Shown in pieces: positions 19,427-29,183 of a stretch of DNA of 64,000 nt. The translations under genes and the position numbers were made by a program. This DNA is from JADJLQ01 sp034439915. Its GTDB lineage: Bacteria > Bacteroidota > Bacteroidia > Chitinophagales > Saprospiraceae. Each line of letters begins with the position of its first letter. The stretch's first letter is position 1. The notes below the pieces were generated by a model that worked only from the letters and a program-made list of their open reading frames with translations, had not been told where the DNA came from and did not search any database. The stretch lies in the NCBI GenBank assembly GCA_034439915.1, contig JAWXBI010000219.1:8775-72774 (forward strand). The letters run 5' to 3'.

Positions 19427-21769
19427 ATGCACAATATAGAACACCGGAGCGGTCTCCTTATTGTTTATTTGCTTGCCGCCGGAATATTATGTTATGGTCA
19501 GCAGTCCACCTTTACCATCAGTGGATTTATTAAAGATTCCCTTAATGGTGAAACCTTACTTGGAGCCAATGTTTATGTTCTAAACAAACCAGGCCAGGGG
19601 GCCAGTGCCAATGACTTCGGATTTTATTCCCTCACCCTGCCAGCCGGAGAATATAAAATCGTGTATTCCTACTTAGGATTTCAAGAACATGTAGAAAACA
19701 TCAACCTGACTTCCAATCGAAAAATTAATATCCAATTGAATGGAGGTGTTTTACTGGACGAATTGGTAGTAGAAGAAAACAAAAGCCTGGACCAGGTGAC
19801 GAGTACCAATCTTGGCCGTATTGACCTCGCCACAGAAAGTATTAAAAAACTGCCTGCCTTATTAGGAGAAGTTGATGTACTTAAAGCCCTGCAACTATTA
19901 CCGGGGGTATCGAGTGCGGACGAAGGAGGTGCAGGTTTTTATGTCAGGGGTGGTGGCGCTGATCAAAACTTATTACTCTTGGATGGGGCCCCGGTTTATA
20001 ATTCCGGTCACCTCCTGGGATTTTTCAGCATTTTTAATTCCGATGCTATTAAAAACACCACACTGATAAAAGGTGGTATGCCTGCCTATTACGGTGGGCG
20101 ATTGTCCAGTGTCGTGGACATTCAAATGAAAGAAGGCAATGATAAACATCTGGCTGCCGAAGGAGGAATTGGACTGATTGCTTCCAGGCTTACCCTTCAG
20201 GGACCTATCCAGGGTGAAAAAAGTTCATTTATCCTGTCCGGCCGTCGCACCTATGTCCTGGATCTGGCCCAGCCGTTTATCGCCAAATCAGATTTTGCAG
20301 GTACCAACTATTATTTTTATGACATCAATGCCAAGATCAATCATCAGTTTTCAGATAAGGACCGGATTTACCTGAGCGGTTATTTCGGCAGGGATATCCT
20401 GAGTTATAATTCCAGCGAACGTGGTTTTAAACTCAATATGCCTTATGGAAACAATACGGCAACCTTCCGATGGAACCATATCATCAACGACAAATTATTT
20501 ATGAACACCACCGCGGTGTACAACGGATATGATTTTAAATTAAAAGGTGAACAGGATTTGTTTTCCTTTCAGTTAAACAATGGGGTAAGGGATTATCAGC
20601 TCAAATTGGACCTGGACTATTATCCCTCCCCTGGACATTTTATCCGTTTTGGTGCCAATGCGATCCATCATCGGTTCACCCCGAACATCCTTCAGGGTCG
20701 AAGCGGAGAGGTCAGTTTTACAAACGATTATAAACCAAAATACGGGATCGAATCTGCCATCTATTTTCAGGATGAAATTAAATTATCCTCACGCTGGACT
20801 GTCAATCTTGGCGCCCGCTGGGCCAGGTTTGACCAAATCGGACCCTTTGAATTTGAAAATAAATCATATAAAAAATGGCAAAAAGTCAAAACCTTCAGCG
20901 GAGTGGAGCCCAGGTTGTTTACTACCTTCCTCATTAACCCGAAAACATCGATTAAACTCGGATTTAATCAAAATCAGCAGTTTATTCATTTGGTTACCAA
21001 CAGCGCCAGTACCTTACCGACTGATGTGTGGGTACCCAGCAGCTTGATGGTAAGACCCCAACGCGGATACCAGTGGTCATTAGGTTGGTATAAATCACTT
21101 CGTGAGGGAGGATGGAATGTCTCTGTGGAAGGTTTTTATAAAGACATGCGCAATCAAATAGACTACCGGGAAACCTATACCAGCAATCAAAGCGTAGAGA
21201 TAGAAGAAGCTTTTGTATTCGGTAAGGGACAAGCCTACGGGACCGAATTGTTTATACAGAAATCAAAAGGCAACCTGACCGGCTGGTTTGGATACACATT
21301 TACCCGCAGCTGGCGATGGTTTAAAGACATTGAACAAGGCCGTCGTTTCCCCGCATCCTTTGACAAACCCCATGACCTGGAACTGGTCAGTAACTTTAAG
21401 GCATCTAAAAAATGGGAATTAGGAGGCACCTTTGTATATGGTACCGGAAAACCCTTTACCCCGTTGAGGAGTGTTTATTTTATTAACCAGGAACTGGTGA
21501 CCCGCTATGGCCCCCGCAACAGTGCCCGTTATCAGGATTATCATCGAATGGACCTGGCAGCAACTTATACTGCCCGTCCGGGATCCAAAAAAATATTCAC
21601 CAGCAGTTGGACTTTTTCAGTATACAATGTGTACAATCGGAAAAATCCGTTTTTTATCAACTACGACCTGGATTCAGATCTGGTAACCGGCAAGGCTGAA
21701 GGGACTGCCTATAAGGTTTCATTGTTCCCGATGATACCCTCCATTACGTGGAACTTTAAATGGAAATAA
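19427..21769 (+). CDS. TonB-dependent receptor with carboxypeptidase-regulatory-like domain
   Basis: A 780-residue outer-membrane receptor. After a signal peptide (about 1-24) comes a CarboxypepD_reg-like beta-sandwich (about 29-105), a plug domain (LLPGVSSADEGG, FYVRGGGADQNLLLLDG, around 150-250) and a beta-barrel to the C-terminus. It should take up a large or scarce ligand using TonB energy; the ligand cannot be read from sequence. The following DUF4249 lipoprotein starts within the stop codon region (ATAATG), so the two form a receptor-lipoprotein pair. Confidence 0.93.
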   Translation: MHNIEHRSGLLIVYLLAAGILCYGQQSTFTISGFIKDSLNGETLLGANVYVLNKPGQGASANDFGFYSLTLPAGEYKIVYSYLGFQEHVENINLTSNRKINIQLNGGVLLDELVVEENKSLDQVTSTNLGRIDLATESIKKLPALLGEVDVLKALQLLPGVSSADEGGAGFYVRGGGADQNLLLLDGAPVYNSGHLLGFFSIFNSDAIKNTTLIKGGMPAYYGGRLSSVVDIQMKEGNDKHLAAEGGIGLIASRLTLQGPIQGEKSSFILSGRRTYVLDLAQPFIAKSDFAGTNYYFYDINAKINHQFSDKDRIYLSGYFGRDILSYNSSERGFKLNMPYGNNTATFRWNHIINDKLFMNTTAVYNGYDFKLKGEQDLFSFQLNNGVRDYQLKLDLDYYPSPGHFIRFGANAIHHRFTPNILQGRSGEVSFTNDYKPKYGIESAIYFQDEIKLSSRWTVNLGARWARFDQIGPFEFENKSYKKWQKVKTFSGVEPRLFTTFLINPKTSIKLGFNQNQQFIHLVTNSASTLPTDVWVPSSLMVRPQRGYQWSLGWYKSLREGGWNVSVEGFYKDMRNQIDYRETYTSNQSVEIEEAFVFGKGQAYGTELFIQKSKGNLTGWFGYTFTRSWRWFKDIEQGRRFPASFDKPHDLELVSNFKASKKWELGGTFVYGTGKPFTPLRSVYFINQELVTRYGPRNSARYQDYHRMDLAATYTARPGSKKIFTSSWTFSVYNVYNRKNPFFINYDLDSDLVTGKAEGTAYKVSLFPMIPSITWNFKWK

Positions 21770-22740
21770 TGAACACACCTATTCAATACATTGATCGTGG
21801 CAGGACGCTACAAAAAACATGGTTTTTAGGTTGGCTGACGCTCTTATTGGCTTTAAGTGCTTGTGAAGTTGAGTTTACTCCAAAAGATATCAACCTGGAC
21901 CCCGAATATGTCGTTGAGGGTTATCTGGAACTGGGGGAACAAGCGTTACCTGCCTATGTGATCCTCACTCAATCCAAGCCATTTTTCAGCACCCTGCCTA
22001 TCGATGAACTGGAAAACCTGTTTGTTCACAATGCGGAAATAACCGTTTCCGAAGGTGCACAGAAAATCAACCTGACCGAATTGTGCCTCAATGATCTTCC
22101 TCCGCAGGTTAAACAACTGGCCGCTGACCGGCTGGGATTAAATCTGGATAGCCTGAAAATAAATTTTTGCGTCTATATCGATTTGAATGGAATCCTAAAA
22201 GCAAAGGAAGGTAAAACCTACCAACTGGATATAAAACACGGCGGCCAGTCCCTGCATGCCCAAACTACAATTCCTGAATATGTGCCCCTCGATTCGCTGT
22301 GGTGGCGGGATGCACCCGGAACACCGGTAGATACCTTATTGCAACTGATGACAAAAATCAAGGATCCTCCCGGCACGAAAAACTTTTATCGTTATTCCTG
22401 CAGCATCAATGGCAGTGCTTTTATGACGCCTTTTAGTTCGGTCAATGACGATGTATTGATTGATGGAAAAGATTTTGAATTTCGATTGATCAAACCGAAT
22501 TTTCCAGGAGAAGATTTTGACCAGTCCAATTTTGGATTGTTTCATACGGGTGATAGCGTCACGATTAAGTGGTCCAGCATAGACGAGGCCCATTTTAATT
22601 TTTGGAATACGTTGGAGTTTAACAAAGGAAACCAGGGGCCGTTTTCTTCCTATACGACCATTGATTCCAATATTGAAGGGGGCTTAGGGATCTGGGGGAG
22701 TTACAACAGCCGAATATATAAACTCAAAGTGGAGAAATAG
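21769..22740 (+). CDS. DUF4249 domain lipoprotein
   Basis: A 323-residue lipoprotein (lipobox LSAC, Cys about 32) with the DUF4249 beta-rich fold: an early YVVEGYLELGEQALPAYVILTQS and a late NFYRYSC segment. In this phylum DUF4249 proteins often sit directly after a TonB receptor and probably act as its surface partner, in the manner of SusD-like lids, though this is not proven. The start at 21769 overlaps the receptor stop by one base; an in-frame ATG at 21760 is also possible. Confidence 0.88.
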   Translation: MNTPIQYIDRGRTLQKTWFLGWLTLLLALSACEVEFTPKDINLDPEYVVEGYLELGEQALPAYVILTQSKPFFSTLPIDELENLFVHNAEITVSEGAQKINLTELCLNDLPPQVKQLAADRLGLNLDSLKINFCVYIDLNGILKAKEGKTYQLDIKHGGQSLHAQTTIPEYVPLDSLWWRDAPGTPVDTLLQLMTKIKDPPGTKNFYRYSCSINGSAFMTPFSSVNDDVLIDGKDFEFRLIKPNFPGEDFDQSNFGLFHTGDSVTIKWSSIDEAHFNFWNTLEFNKGNQGPFSSYTTIDSNIEGGLGIWGSYNSRIYKLKVEK

Positions 22741-22812
22741 ATACAGCAAACCGAGGTTCTTTTCATTTGTCCTGGTACGGGAATAGTTTGTCAAAACATG
22801 TATTTTTGCAGC

Positions 22813-24060
22813 ATGAAACGATATACTTTGTTAACTTTATTTCTCTTAGGTTTCCTGGCATTACAATCCCAGAAAATTGAACCCCTCCTCCAGGCTAAAA
22901 TTGATGTAGTTTATTTATCCTCCGATATGTTACAAGGCAGGGAGACGGCCTCTGAAGGTGAAAAGCTGGCAGCAGAATATATCAAGTCCAGGTTTGAAAG
23001 CCTGGGTTTAAAACCGGCAGGTCTGAAAGGCAGTTGGTTGTACCCTTTTAATTTTCATGAAACCACCAATCCCCACGACACCAGCCAAAAATCTAAGGGT
23101 CCCTCTAAAACGGGAAACAATGTATTGGCTCTTTTGGACAATGGTGCTCCGGCTACAATAGTTATTGGAGCCCATTACGACCATTTGGGTATGGGAGGTC
23201 CCGGGTCAGGATCTTTGGCAGCAAATGAAATAGCCATCCACAATGGAGCTGATGATAATGCATCCGGGGTTGCTGGAATGCTGGCCATTGCCCAACAACT
23301 GTTGGCCAATCAGAACACACGACACAACAACTATTTATTTATGGCATTTTCCGGAGAAGAAAAAGGACTGTTTGGGTCAAATGCCTATACGAAAGATAGC
23401 CTGGCTTTTAATCCCTCTAAGATTAATTATATGATCAACCTTGATATGATAGGTCGGTTAAACGAAGAAAATGTATTGGCTATCAGTGGGGTAGGGACTT
23501 CCCCCTTATGGAAGTCAAGATTTGAGAATAACGCCGTCGTGGAAGGGATCAAAATAAGTGCTACCGAATCGGGTATGGGTCCCTCAGACCACACTTCATT
23601 TTATCTTAAAAACATCCCCGTCCTGCATTTTTTTACTGGACAACATAAAGATTACCACAAACCTACCGACGATGCAAACCTGGTGAATTATGAAGGTATT
23701 TTAAAAATTTCCACCCTTATTGTTAATTCTATAGAACAATTTGACCAGAAGGGGAAGCTTGGCTTTATCAAGACCAAAGACGAATCTGGCCGGCGAAGTT
23801 CTACCTTTAAAGTAAGCATGGGTGTCATGCCGGATTATCTTCATCAGTCAGGGGGTTTGAGGATAGATGGCGTTACCGACGGCCGTCCGGCTGCGCTGGC
23901 AGGTTTGCAGGCTGGCGATATTATATTAAAAATGGGATCAAAAGAGATCAAAGATATTCAAGGATATATGGAGGCGCTCGGTACTTTCAACAAGGGGGAT
24001 AAAGTAACGGTAGAGGTCAAAAGAAAAGAGGAAATCAAAACCCTGGAAGTCAGTTTTTAA
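22813..24060 (+). CDS. Secreted M28 family zinc aminopeptidase with C-terminal PDZ domain
   Basis: A 415-residue exported peptidase. The signal peptide ends near SQ (about 20). The M28 metal ligands and catalytic acids are visible: GAHYDHLG (about 119), GADDNASG (about 146), SGEEKGLFGS (about 181), NLDMIG (about 210) and HKDYHKPTDD (about 280). Residues 340-415 form a PDZ-like domain (GLQAGDIILKMGSKEI). M28 enzymes release N-terminal amino acids. I chose the ATG at 22813, which starts the signal peptide; an upstream ATG at 22798 adds five residues. A TATTTTTG at 22801-22808 would argue for the later start if it is a promoter element. Confidence 0.92.
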   Translation: MKRYTLLTLFLLGFLALQSQKIEPLLQAKIDVVYLSSDMLQGRETASEGEKLAAEYIKSRFESLGLKPAGLKGSWLYPFNFHETTNPHDTSQKSKGPSKTGNNVLALLDNGAPATIVIGAHYDHLGMGGPGSGSLAANEIAIHNGADDNASGVAGMLAIAQQLLANQNTRHNNYLFMAFSGEEKGLFGSNAYTKDSLAFNPSKINYMINLDMIGRLNEENVLAISGVGTSPLWKSRFENNAVVEGIKISATESGMGPSDHTSFYLKNIPVLHFFTGQHKDYHKPTDDANLVNYEGILKISTLIVNSIEQFDQKGKLGFIKTKDESGRRSSTFKVSMGVMPDYLHQSGGLRIDGVTDGRPAALAGLQAGDIILKMGSKEIKDIQGYMEALGTFNKGDKVTVEVKRKEEIKTLEVSF

Positions 24061-24073
24061 GGGGTATACCGCT

Positions 24074-25024
24074 TCAATGGCGTGGATTGAATTTCCCGAT
24101 TTGTTTAAAATTGTTAAACCCTCCCAAAACATACCCAAATAACAGGTTTTCTTCAATAAATCTCAGCACCCTGTATTTTAGTTTTTCGTGCTTCATCAAT
24201 GAACGGTTGAGGGCTGCAGGACCTGAATAACGGAGTAGATTTTTCCAGTCGTGTTTAAGTATCCATTCCGCCATCCGGGAAGGATGGTCGCCCTGAAAAA
24301 TCAAACAACGGTCTATCCTGCCATAATCAAACAGGGAATGATAGGTTTGGAATATGGGCACGGTATAATTATGCAGTACCACTTCATTTTTTTTAACGAT
24401 CATTCCGGGAGGCCTTACCCATCCGTAATGATAGACATCAACCGGTAAGGCTATACAGTTAAGTTTACGAGTATTTTTTATCCGGAAATAATCATTGCCT
24501 TTAAAATCAGGGATGATCCGGAAAGACTGGGCATCCTTCCAGGAGTGGATATCCGGGAGGTTTCGAATCACGCGGATCTCCCTTTTATACCAGCAATGAT
24601 CTTTAAAATAATGATCATAATCCCCAAAAAAATGCAGGTATTCCAGAACAAACCCTTCTACCCGGGTATTGTCTAAATAGGTTGAACAAGCTTGTCTGAT
24701 CAGGGGATGGTCCTTTTCATGTATTAATTCATCTCCCTGCAGGTAAAACAGCCAATCCCCTGAACACTTTTCTTTTGCCAGATCCGTCTGATGTCCGTAT
24801 TCTGCTCCGTTTGGGTATTTTTCAAGATCCCATAAACTGTGATAAATTTTAAGTTTGGGAGAGGTAATCTGAGCCAACCTGTACCCCGTAAGGTCATCCG
24901 GATCACCCTGACCCAATACCACCACAAATTCATCTACTAAATCCAGGATAGATTGTATAGACTCAACATAAGGGTAATAAAGTTTTTCTGCATTTCGAAG
25001 AAAGGTAAATCCGCTGATCTTCAT
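24074..25024 (-). CDS. Family 2 glycosyltransferase-like protein
   Basis: A 316-residue soluble protein with a GT-A type N-terminus (MKISGFTFLRNAEKLYYPY, then DEFVVVLGQGDPDDLTG) and an acidic site in LQGDELIHEKD that could coordinate a nucleotide sugar. It lacks membrane helices. Donor and acceptor are unknown. It converges with the M28 peptidase and is divergent from a second glycosyltransferase, so this pair may modify the same surface glycan; that is inference from position. Confidence 0.82.
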   Translation of the reverse strand: MKISGFTFLRNAEKLYYPYVESIQSILDLVDEFVVVLGQGDPDDLTGYRLAQITSPKLKIYHSLWDLEKYPNGAEYGHQTDLAKEKCSGDWLFYLQGDELIHEKDHPLIRQACSTYLDNTRVEGFVLEYLHFFGDYDHYFKDHCWYKREIRVIRNLPDIHSWKDAQSFRIIPDFKGNDYFRIKNTRKLNCIALPVDVYHYGWVRPPGMIVKKNEVVLHNYTVPIFQTYHSLFDYGRIDRCLIFQGDHPSRMAEWILKHDWKNLLRYSGPAALNRSLMKHEKLKYRVLRFIEENLLFGYVLGGFNNFKQIGKFNPRH

Positions 25025-25168
25025 GGGTAAAAATAAATAATTTCAGACAGCTTATTCCGCTTTCGGCAGGGTCCAAATGTTTGGATTTCATCTGTTTATT
25101 ATTCGATATTTTTGACTACCCTTCCTTAAAACCAGGTTGTAGTTAAAAAAGGTATTCTATTGATCAAT

Positions 25169-26140
25169 ATGGATTTGTCTATCATCATTGTTAATTATAA
25201 AGCCTGGAGTTCCTTGTCGGTCACCTTAGATTGCCTGAAAAATATTTTGAATGGACAAATCGATTTTGAAGTGGTGGTTATAGACAATTGTTCTCAAGAT
25301 GGCCAATTGTCCCGTTTTTCTGATTTATACCCACGCTTTAAGTTTTTAGAGAACACCGGAAATTGGGGGTTTGCAGATGCATGCAACCTGGGGGCCCGAT
25401 CAACTTCCAGAAATTGTTTCCTTTTCCTGAATCCGGATACCCTGCCCAATGCAGCGGCTATCGAAGCCATGTACAGCCTGCTGATGGACAAAACAGAATA
25501 TGCACTTCTGGGTTGTCTTCAAAACGACAGAAATGAACTAAAAATTAAGTTGACCCCCAACCTTTATACCCTGCTGGGTTTTACCCGTATCCTATACCGG
25601 TTTTTAAACCGGCACTCCTTGCGGCAAAGATCCTGTACCTGTCAACGGATCGCCTCACCGGATTGGGTTTCCGGGTCGATAGTCATGATTTCGCGGACCT
25701 GGTTTGAAGAATCCGGGGGTTGGGATGCGGATTTTTGGTTATACTCCGAGGACACCGATTTGTCACGCAAAGTAGCCCACAAGGGTGGCAAAATCGGGCT
25801 TTTGTGCGCACATACAATGATTCACCGGCATGGGGGTGCAAGCCGCGTGGACCGGCAGACTACTGCGATCACAAAATCAGAGGTAAAAATCTCCAGCCAT
25901 GTATATATCCAAAAACATTTCACCGGCAATTCTAAAATAACAGGCCATGCTATTTTAATATTGAATAACCTTCTGGTCAACCTTCCGGTCGCCATAGTGG
26001 GTTTGTTTTTTTTCTTTATTGCACCGCTTAGGATTTCCAGTCAGATATACGGGAATCTGATTCAATATTATCTGAGCGTCATCAAAAACAATAACTGGAT
26101 CAGCCCCCGGTCAAAAAATTTTCGCGTACGTCGTGTTTAA
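25169..26140 (+). CDS. Family 2 glycosyltransferase, rhamnosyltransferase-like
   Basis: A 323-residue GT-A enzyme beginning MDLSIIIVNYKAW, with NPDTLPNAAAI, the acceptor-side WVSGSIVMISR and the SEDTDLSRK motif typical of rhamnosyltransferase-like and WcaE-like GT2 enzymes. A C-terminal hydrophobic segment (about 260-290) suggests membrane attachment. It likely adds a sugar to a surface polysaccharide or lipid-linked oligosaccharide. I use the ATG at 25169 in place of an in-frame TTG at 25160. Confidence 0.88.
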   Translation: MDLSIIIVNYKAWSSLSVTLDCLKNILNGQIDFEVVVIDNCSQDGQLSRFSDLYPRFKFLENTGNWGFADACNLGARSTSRNCFLFLNPDTLPNAAAIEAMYSLLMDKTEYALLGCLQNDRNELKIKLTPNLYTLLGFTRILYRFLNRHSLRQRSCTCQRIASPDWVSGSIVMISRTWFEESGGWDADFWLYSEDTDLSRKVAHKGGKIGLLCAHTMIHRHGGASRVDRQTTAITKSEVKISSHVYIQKHFTGNSKITGHAILILNNLLVNLPVAIVGLFFFFIAPLRISSQIYGNLIQYYLSVIKNNNWISPRSKNFRVRRV

Positions 26141-26161
26141 ATACCCTCAAACTTTTCACCA

Positions 26162-27679
26162 CTACAATCTGGTCAACCGGAGGAAAACATCGCTCATGCC
26201 TTCGGGTGAATCCAGATTCACTTTATTATTTAGTTTTTCGGCGGGTGTACTTTTCAGCACCTGGCCGGTATCACAATTTATCCAATCTATCCGGTACCTG
26301 CCAGGCACGATATTCAGGGCAATCTTGAAAGAATGGGTACTCACCGGTTCGAAATAGACCAGGTAAGAGGATTTGTCTTGCATACTCCAATAAAATGCGC
26401 CTTCAATATGCTGGATAAAAGAATGATCTGGTTTTAAAGTGTTCAAATCGTGAGCGGATATTAATTTCTTCAGTAGAGACAATTGGGTCCTTAACCCGGG
26501 GCTGCCACCACCCGGGGAATCCTCAATGTCTTCCGTGCCATCCGGATGATCTGATGAAAAGGAATAATCCAGGTGGCTGAATAAACCACCTCCAGCCATA
26601 ATAAATCGCCAGGCTTGTCTTCTGTACAAATAGTCCTGTTGCCCTATAAATCCCGTTTCATTAAACCCGATTATTTTATTCAGTTTATAATTTAAGTCGA
26701 CTGCTTCCGGAAGTGCGTAATGAAAATTGTAGATGGAAATATCCGGATTGTTGACGCTTACCGGGAATTTAAAATTGGCGATGTTGTGGGAGATCAAATG
26801 TTTTTTATTTAACTTTTTTTCTTCCTCTACGATCCATGCTGAAACAGCCTGATGCCATTGATAGGATGCTTGGGCCGGCACTTCAATGGTGTTTTTCCAA
26901 AAATTTCCGGGAGACTTCAGATCCTCCCGCTTAAAAGTTTGATTCCAGACGATCAGGGTATCCCTCAGGTCTGCCCAGGGTTCATTTTGAATTTCAAAAT
27001 AAAAGTGATCATAAGGATTCAATTCCCGAACCATTTTTTTTACATACAACTCCTGGAATTGCAGTAGACGGCCGTTTTCCAAAGTATGGGCCTTTCGAAA
27101 ATCGAAAGACTCCGAAAGGTTATTTATGTTCTGGCTGGAATGAAAAGGATGGTAATTCCAGCCTGCACCATAATAAGATGAGAATAAAGTAATCTCCACA
27201 ATTACCCCGGCCGCAGCGGACAAGTTCATAAACTGATGTAGCCTGGAAAAATAGGCATCGTTCCAGGAGGTCAGATCATATTTTTCACCCTGACTTTTCC
27301 AAGGCAGGACGAGGTTTCCGGGTGATGGAGCAAGTGTGTTTTTCTTTATTCCGAATGCTCCCGGTTTTTCATAATATGCCCCCATAAACAACCGCGTATG
27401 ATTTAAGCCAGCGTTGGACAGCGTTTTAAAATAGGCATTGAAGTCAAAGGCTGCATTGACGAGGGCACCGTAATGTTCCCCGGAACCAATAATCAGCAGC
27501 GGTTTATTTTGATATTGAAAATAATGCGGATTATCTGGCAACGTTTTTAGGCTTTGTCCCTTAAGAGGCAGGCAAATACCTGAAACCAGGCCTATACACC
27601 ATAAAACAAACCAAAAAGAACGAAGGGGATGCCCTTTAAGGAATGCGCCTTCAGCAATGCAGGTTTTAAATTTTTTCAT
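26162..27679 (-). CDS. Secreted glycoside hydrolase-like protein (clan GH-A type fold)
   Basis: A 505-residue exported protein (signal segment about 20-42). It begins with a domain in the style LKTLPDNPHYFQYQNKPLLIIGSGEHYG, common to TIM-barrel glycosidases of this phylum. Candidate catalytic residues are the acid/base Glu in EIQNEPW (about 230) and the nucleophile Glu in IGFNETGFIG (about 340), spaced as in GH5-like enzymes. A short C-terminal beta domain follows. The specific polysaccharide is unknown. It lies upstream of a divergent sugar transporter, which fits carbohydrate use. Confidence 0.8.
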   Translation of the reverse strand: MKKFKTCIAEGAFLKGHPLRSFWFVLWCIGLVSGICLPLKGQSLKTLPDNPHYFQYQNKPLLIIGSGEHYGALVNAAFDFNAYFKTLSNAGLNHTRLFMGAYYEKPGAFGIKKNTLAPSPGNLVLPWKSQGEKYDLTSWNDAYFSRLHQFMNLSAAAGVIVEITLFSSYYGAGWNYHPFHSSQNINNLSESFDFRKAHTLENGRLLQFQELYVKKMVRELNPYDHFYFEIQNEPWADLRDTLIVWNQTFKREDLKSPGNFWKNTIEVPAQASYQWHQAVSAWIVEEEKKLNKKHLISHNIANFKFPVSVNNPDISIYNFHYALPEAVDLNYKLNKIIGFNETGFIGQQDYLYRRQAWRFIMAGGGLFSHLDYSFSSDHPDGTEDIEDSPGGGSPGLRTQLSLLKKLISAHDLNTLKPDHSFIQHIEGAFYWSMQDKSSYLVYFEPVSTHSFKIALNIVPGRYRIDWINCDTGQVLKSTPAEKLNNKVNLDSPEGMSDVFLRLTRL

Positions 27680-27838
27680 TTTTAGGATTTTACGGGTTTA
27701 CCCCAAGGTCTTTATTCATCCATCAAAGGATTCAAATTTAATCAATTTTCCAGGCAGCACGGAATCCATGCATGCTCTTTGTGCTCCGGGTATCCCGCAG
27801 AAAAATATTGTAGTACATTTGGTTAAAATGAATAGGAT

Positions 27839-29164
27839 ATGAAAAAATGGGTAGGCAATGTATTCTTTTGGTCAATAACAGTTTCATTGGGCGGGTTTCT
27901 TTTTGGATTTGATACTGCAGTGATCTCCGGGGGTGAACAGTCAATTCAAAAATTATGGAACCTAAGCGATGTCATGGTGGGTCAAATGGTCGCGATGGGT
28001 CTATATGGCACCATCGTCGGCGCCCTGATCGGGGGTATCCCTGCTGATAAATGGGGCAGAAAAACGACTTTGATGATCATTGGCGTTTTATATCTTATTT
28101 GTTCATTAGGCTCCGCAGCGGCCAACGGGGTCACGATGTTGATGATTTTCCGATTTATAGGTGGCCTGGGAGTCGGGGCTTCTTCAGTGGTAGCTCCGAT
28201 GTATATATCTGAAATCGCCCCACAGGCCAGACGTGGACAACTGACGGCGTTGTTTCAATTTAATCTGGTATTGGGTATCCTGCTTGCTTATTTATCCAAT
28301 TACCTGATCAGTAACCTGGGGGAAGATTCCTGGAGATTGATGCTGGGCATCATGGCCGTACCTTCAGTAATCTTTATTATCAGTCTTTTTGTAGTTCCGG
28401 AAAGTCCGAGATGGCTGATCACCAACAGAAACCGCGTGGATGAGGCCCGGGAAATCCTGACCCTCATAGATCCGCTTACCGTAGACCAATCGGTTGAAGC
28501 CATTAAGGATACACGTTCGGGAGTGGATACCTCTTTAAAATATTTTTTTAGCGGAAAATTTAAGCTGTCGATCCTGCTCGCTTTTTTATTTGCTTTTTTT
28601 AATCAACTATCCGGTATCAATGCCGTGATTTATTATGCCCCCAGGATTCTTGAAGAAACAGGCCTGGGCAAAGGTGCCGCTTTGTTGTCTACAGTGGGTA
28701 TCGGGGTAGTCAATGTGGTTTTTACCATGATTGGTTTGAGTTTGATAGACAAATACGGGCGAAGGTTTTTGATGTACATTGGCAGCCTCGGATATATTGT
28801 ATCCCTGACCTTAGTCGCTATTGCTTTTTTCAGGGGAACCGGAGGCATGATGGTTCCATGGTTATTGTTTTTATTTATAGCATCCCATGCTATCGGTCAG
28901 GGTGCAGTCATCTGGGTTTTCATATCTGAAATTTTCCCTAACCGGGTGCGTTCCTGGGGCGCTTCACTGGGCAGCAGCACCCATTGGTTGTTTGCCGCTT
29001 TGATTGCCGGTTTATTTCCTTATTACAACGGAAAGTATGGCGGAGGTACTATCTTTTTGTTTTTTGCTTTGATGATGGTATTTCAATTGCTATTTGTCTG
29101 GAAGCTGATGCCTGAAACCAAGGGAGTTTCCCTGGAAGACCTGGAGAAAAAACTGGTCAAATAA
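27839..29164 (+). CDS. Sugar porter family MFS transporter
   Basis: A 441-residue transporter with 12 predicted membrane helices and sugar-porter signatures: GFDTAVISGGEQ in helix 1, DKWGRK between helices 2 and 3, PESPRWL after helix 6, QLSGINAVIYYAP in helix 7, DKYGRR between 8 and 9, and PETKG at the end. Members carry hexoses or pentoses, usually by proton symport. The substrate is not decided. The divergent glycosidase-like gene may supply its sugar. TACATTTG at 27814-27821 fits the -7 promoter element but without a matching TTG. Confidence 0.95.
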   Translation: MKKWVGNVFFWSITVSLGGFLFGFDTAVISGGEQSIQKLWNLSDVMVGQMVAMGLYGTIVGALIGGIPADKWGRKTTLMIIGVLYLICSLGSAAANGVTMLMIFRFIGGLGVGASSVVAPMYISEIAPQARRGQLTALFQFNLVLGILLAYLSNYLISNLGEDSWRLMLGIMAVPSVIFIISLFVVPESPRWLITNRNRVDEAREILTLIDPLTVDQSVEAIKDTRSGVDTSLKYFFSGKFKLSILLAFLFAFFNQLSGINAVIYYAPRILEETGLGKGAALLSTVGIGVVNVVFTMIGLSLIDKYGRRFLMYIGSLGYIVSLTLVAIAFFRGTGGMMVPWLLFLFIASHAIGQGAVIWVFISEIFPNRVRSWGASLGSSTHWLFAALIAGLFPYYNGKYGGGTIFLFFALMMVFQLLFVWKLMPETKGVSLEDLEKKLVK

Positions 29165-29183
29165 TTCATACAATCAAAGTTTT

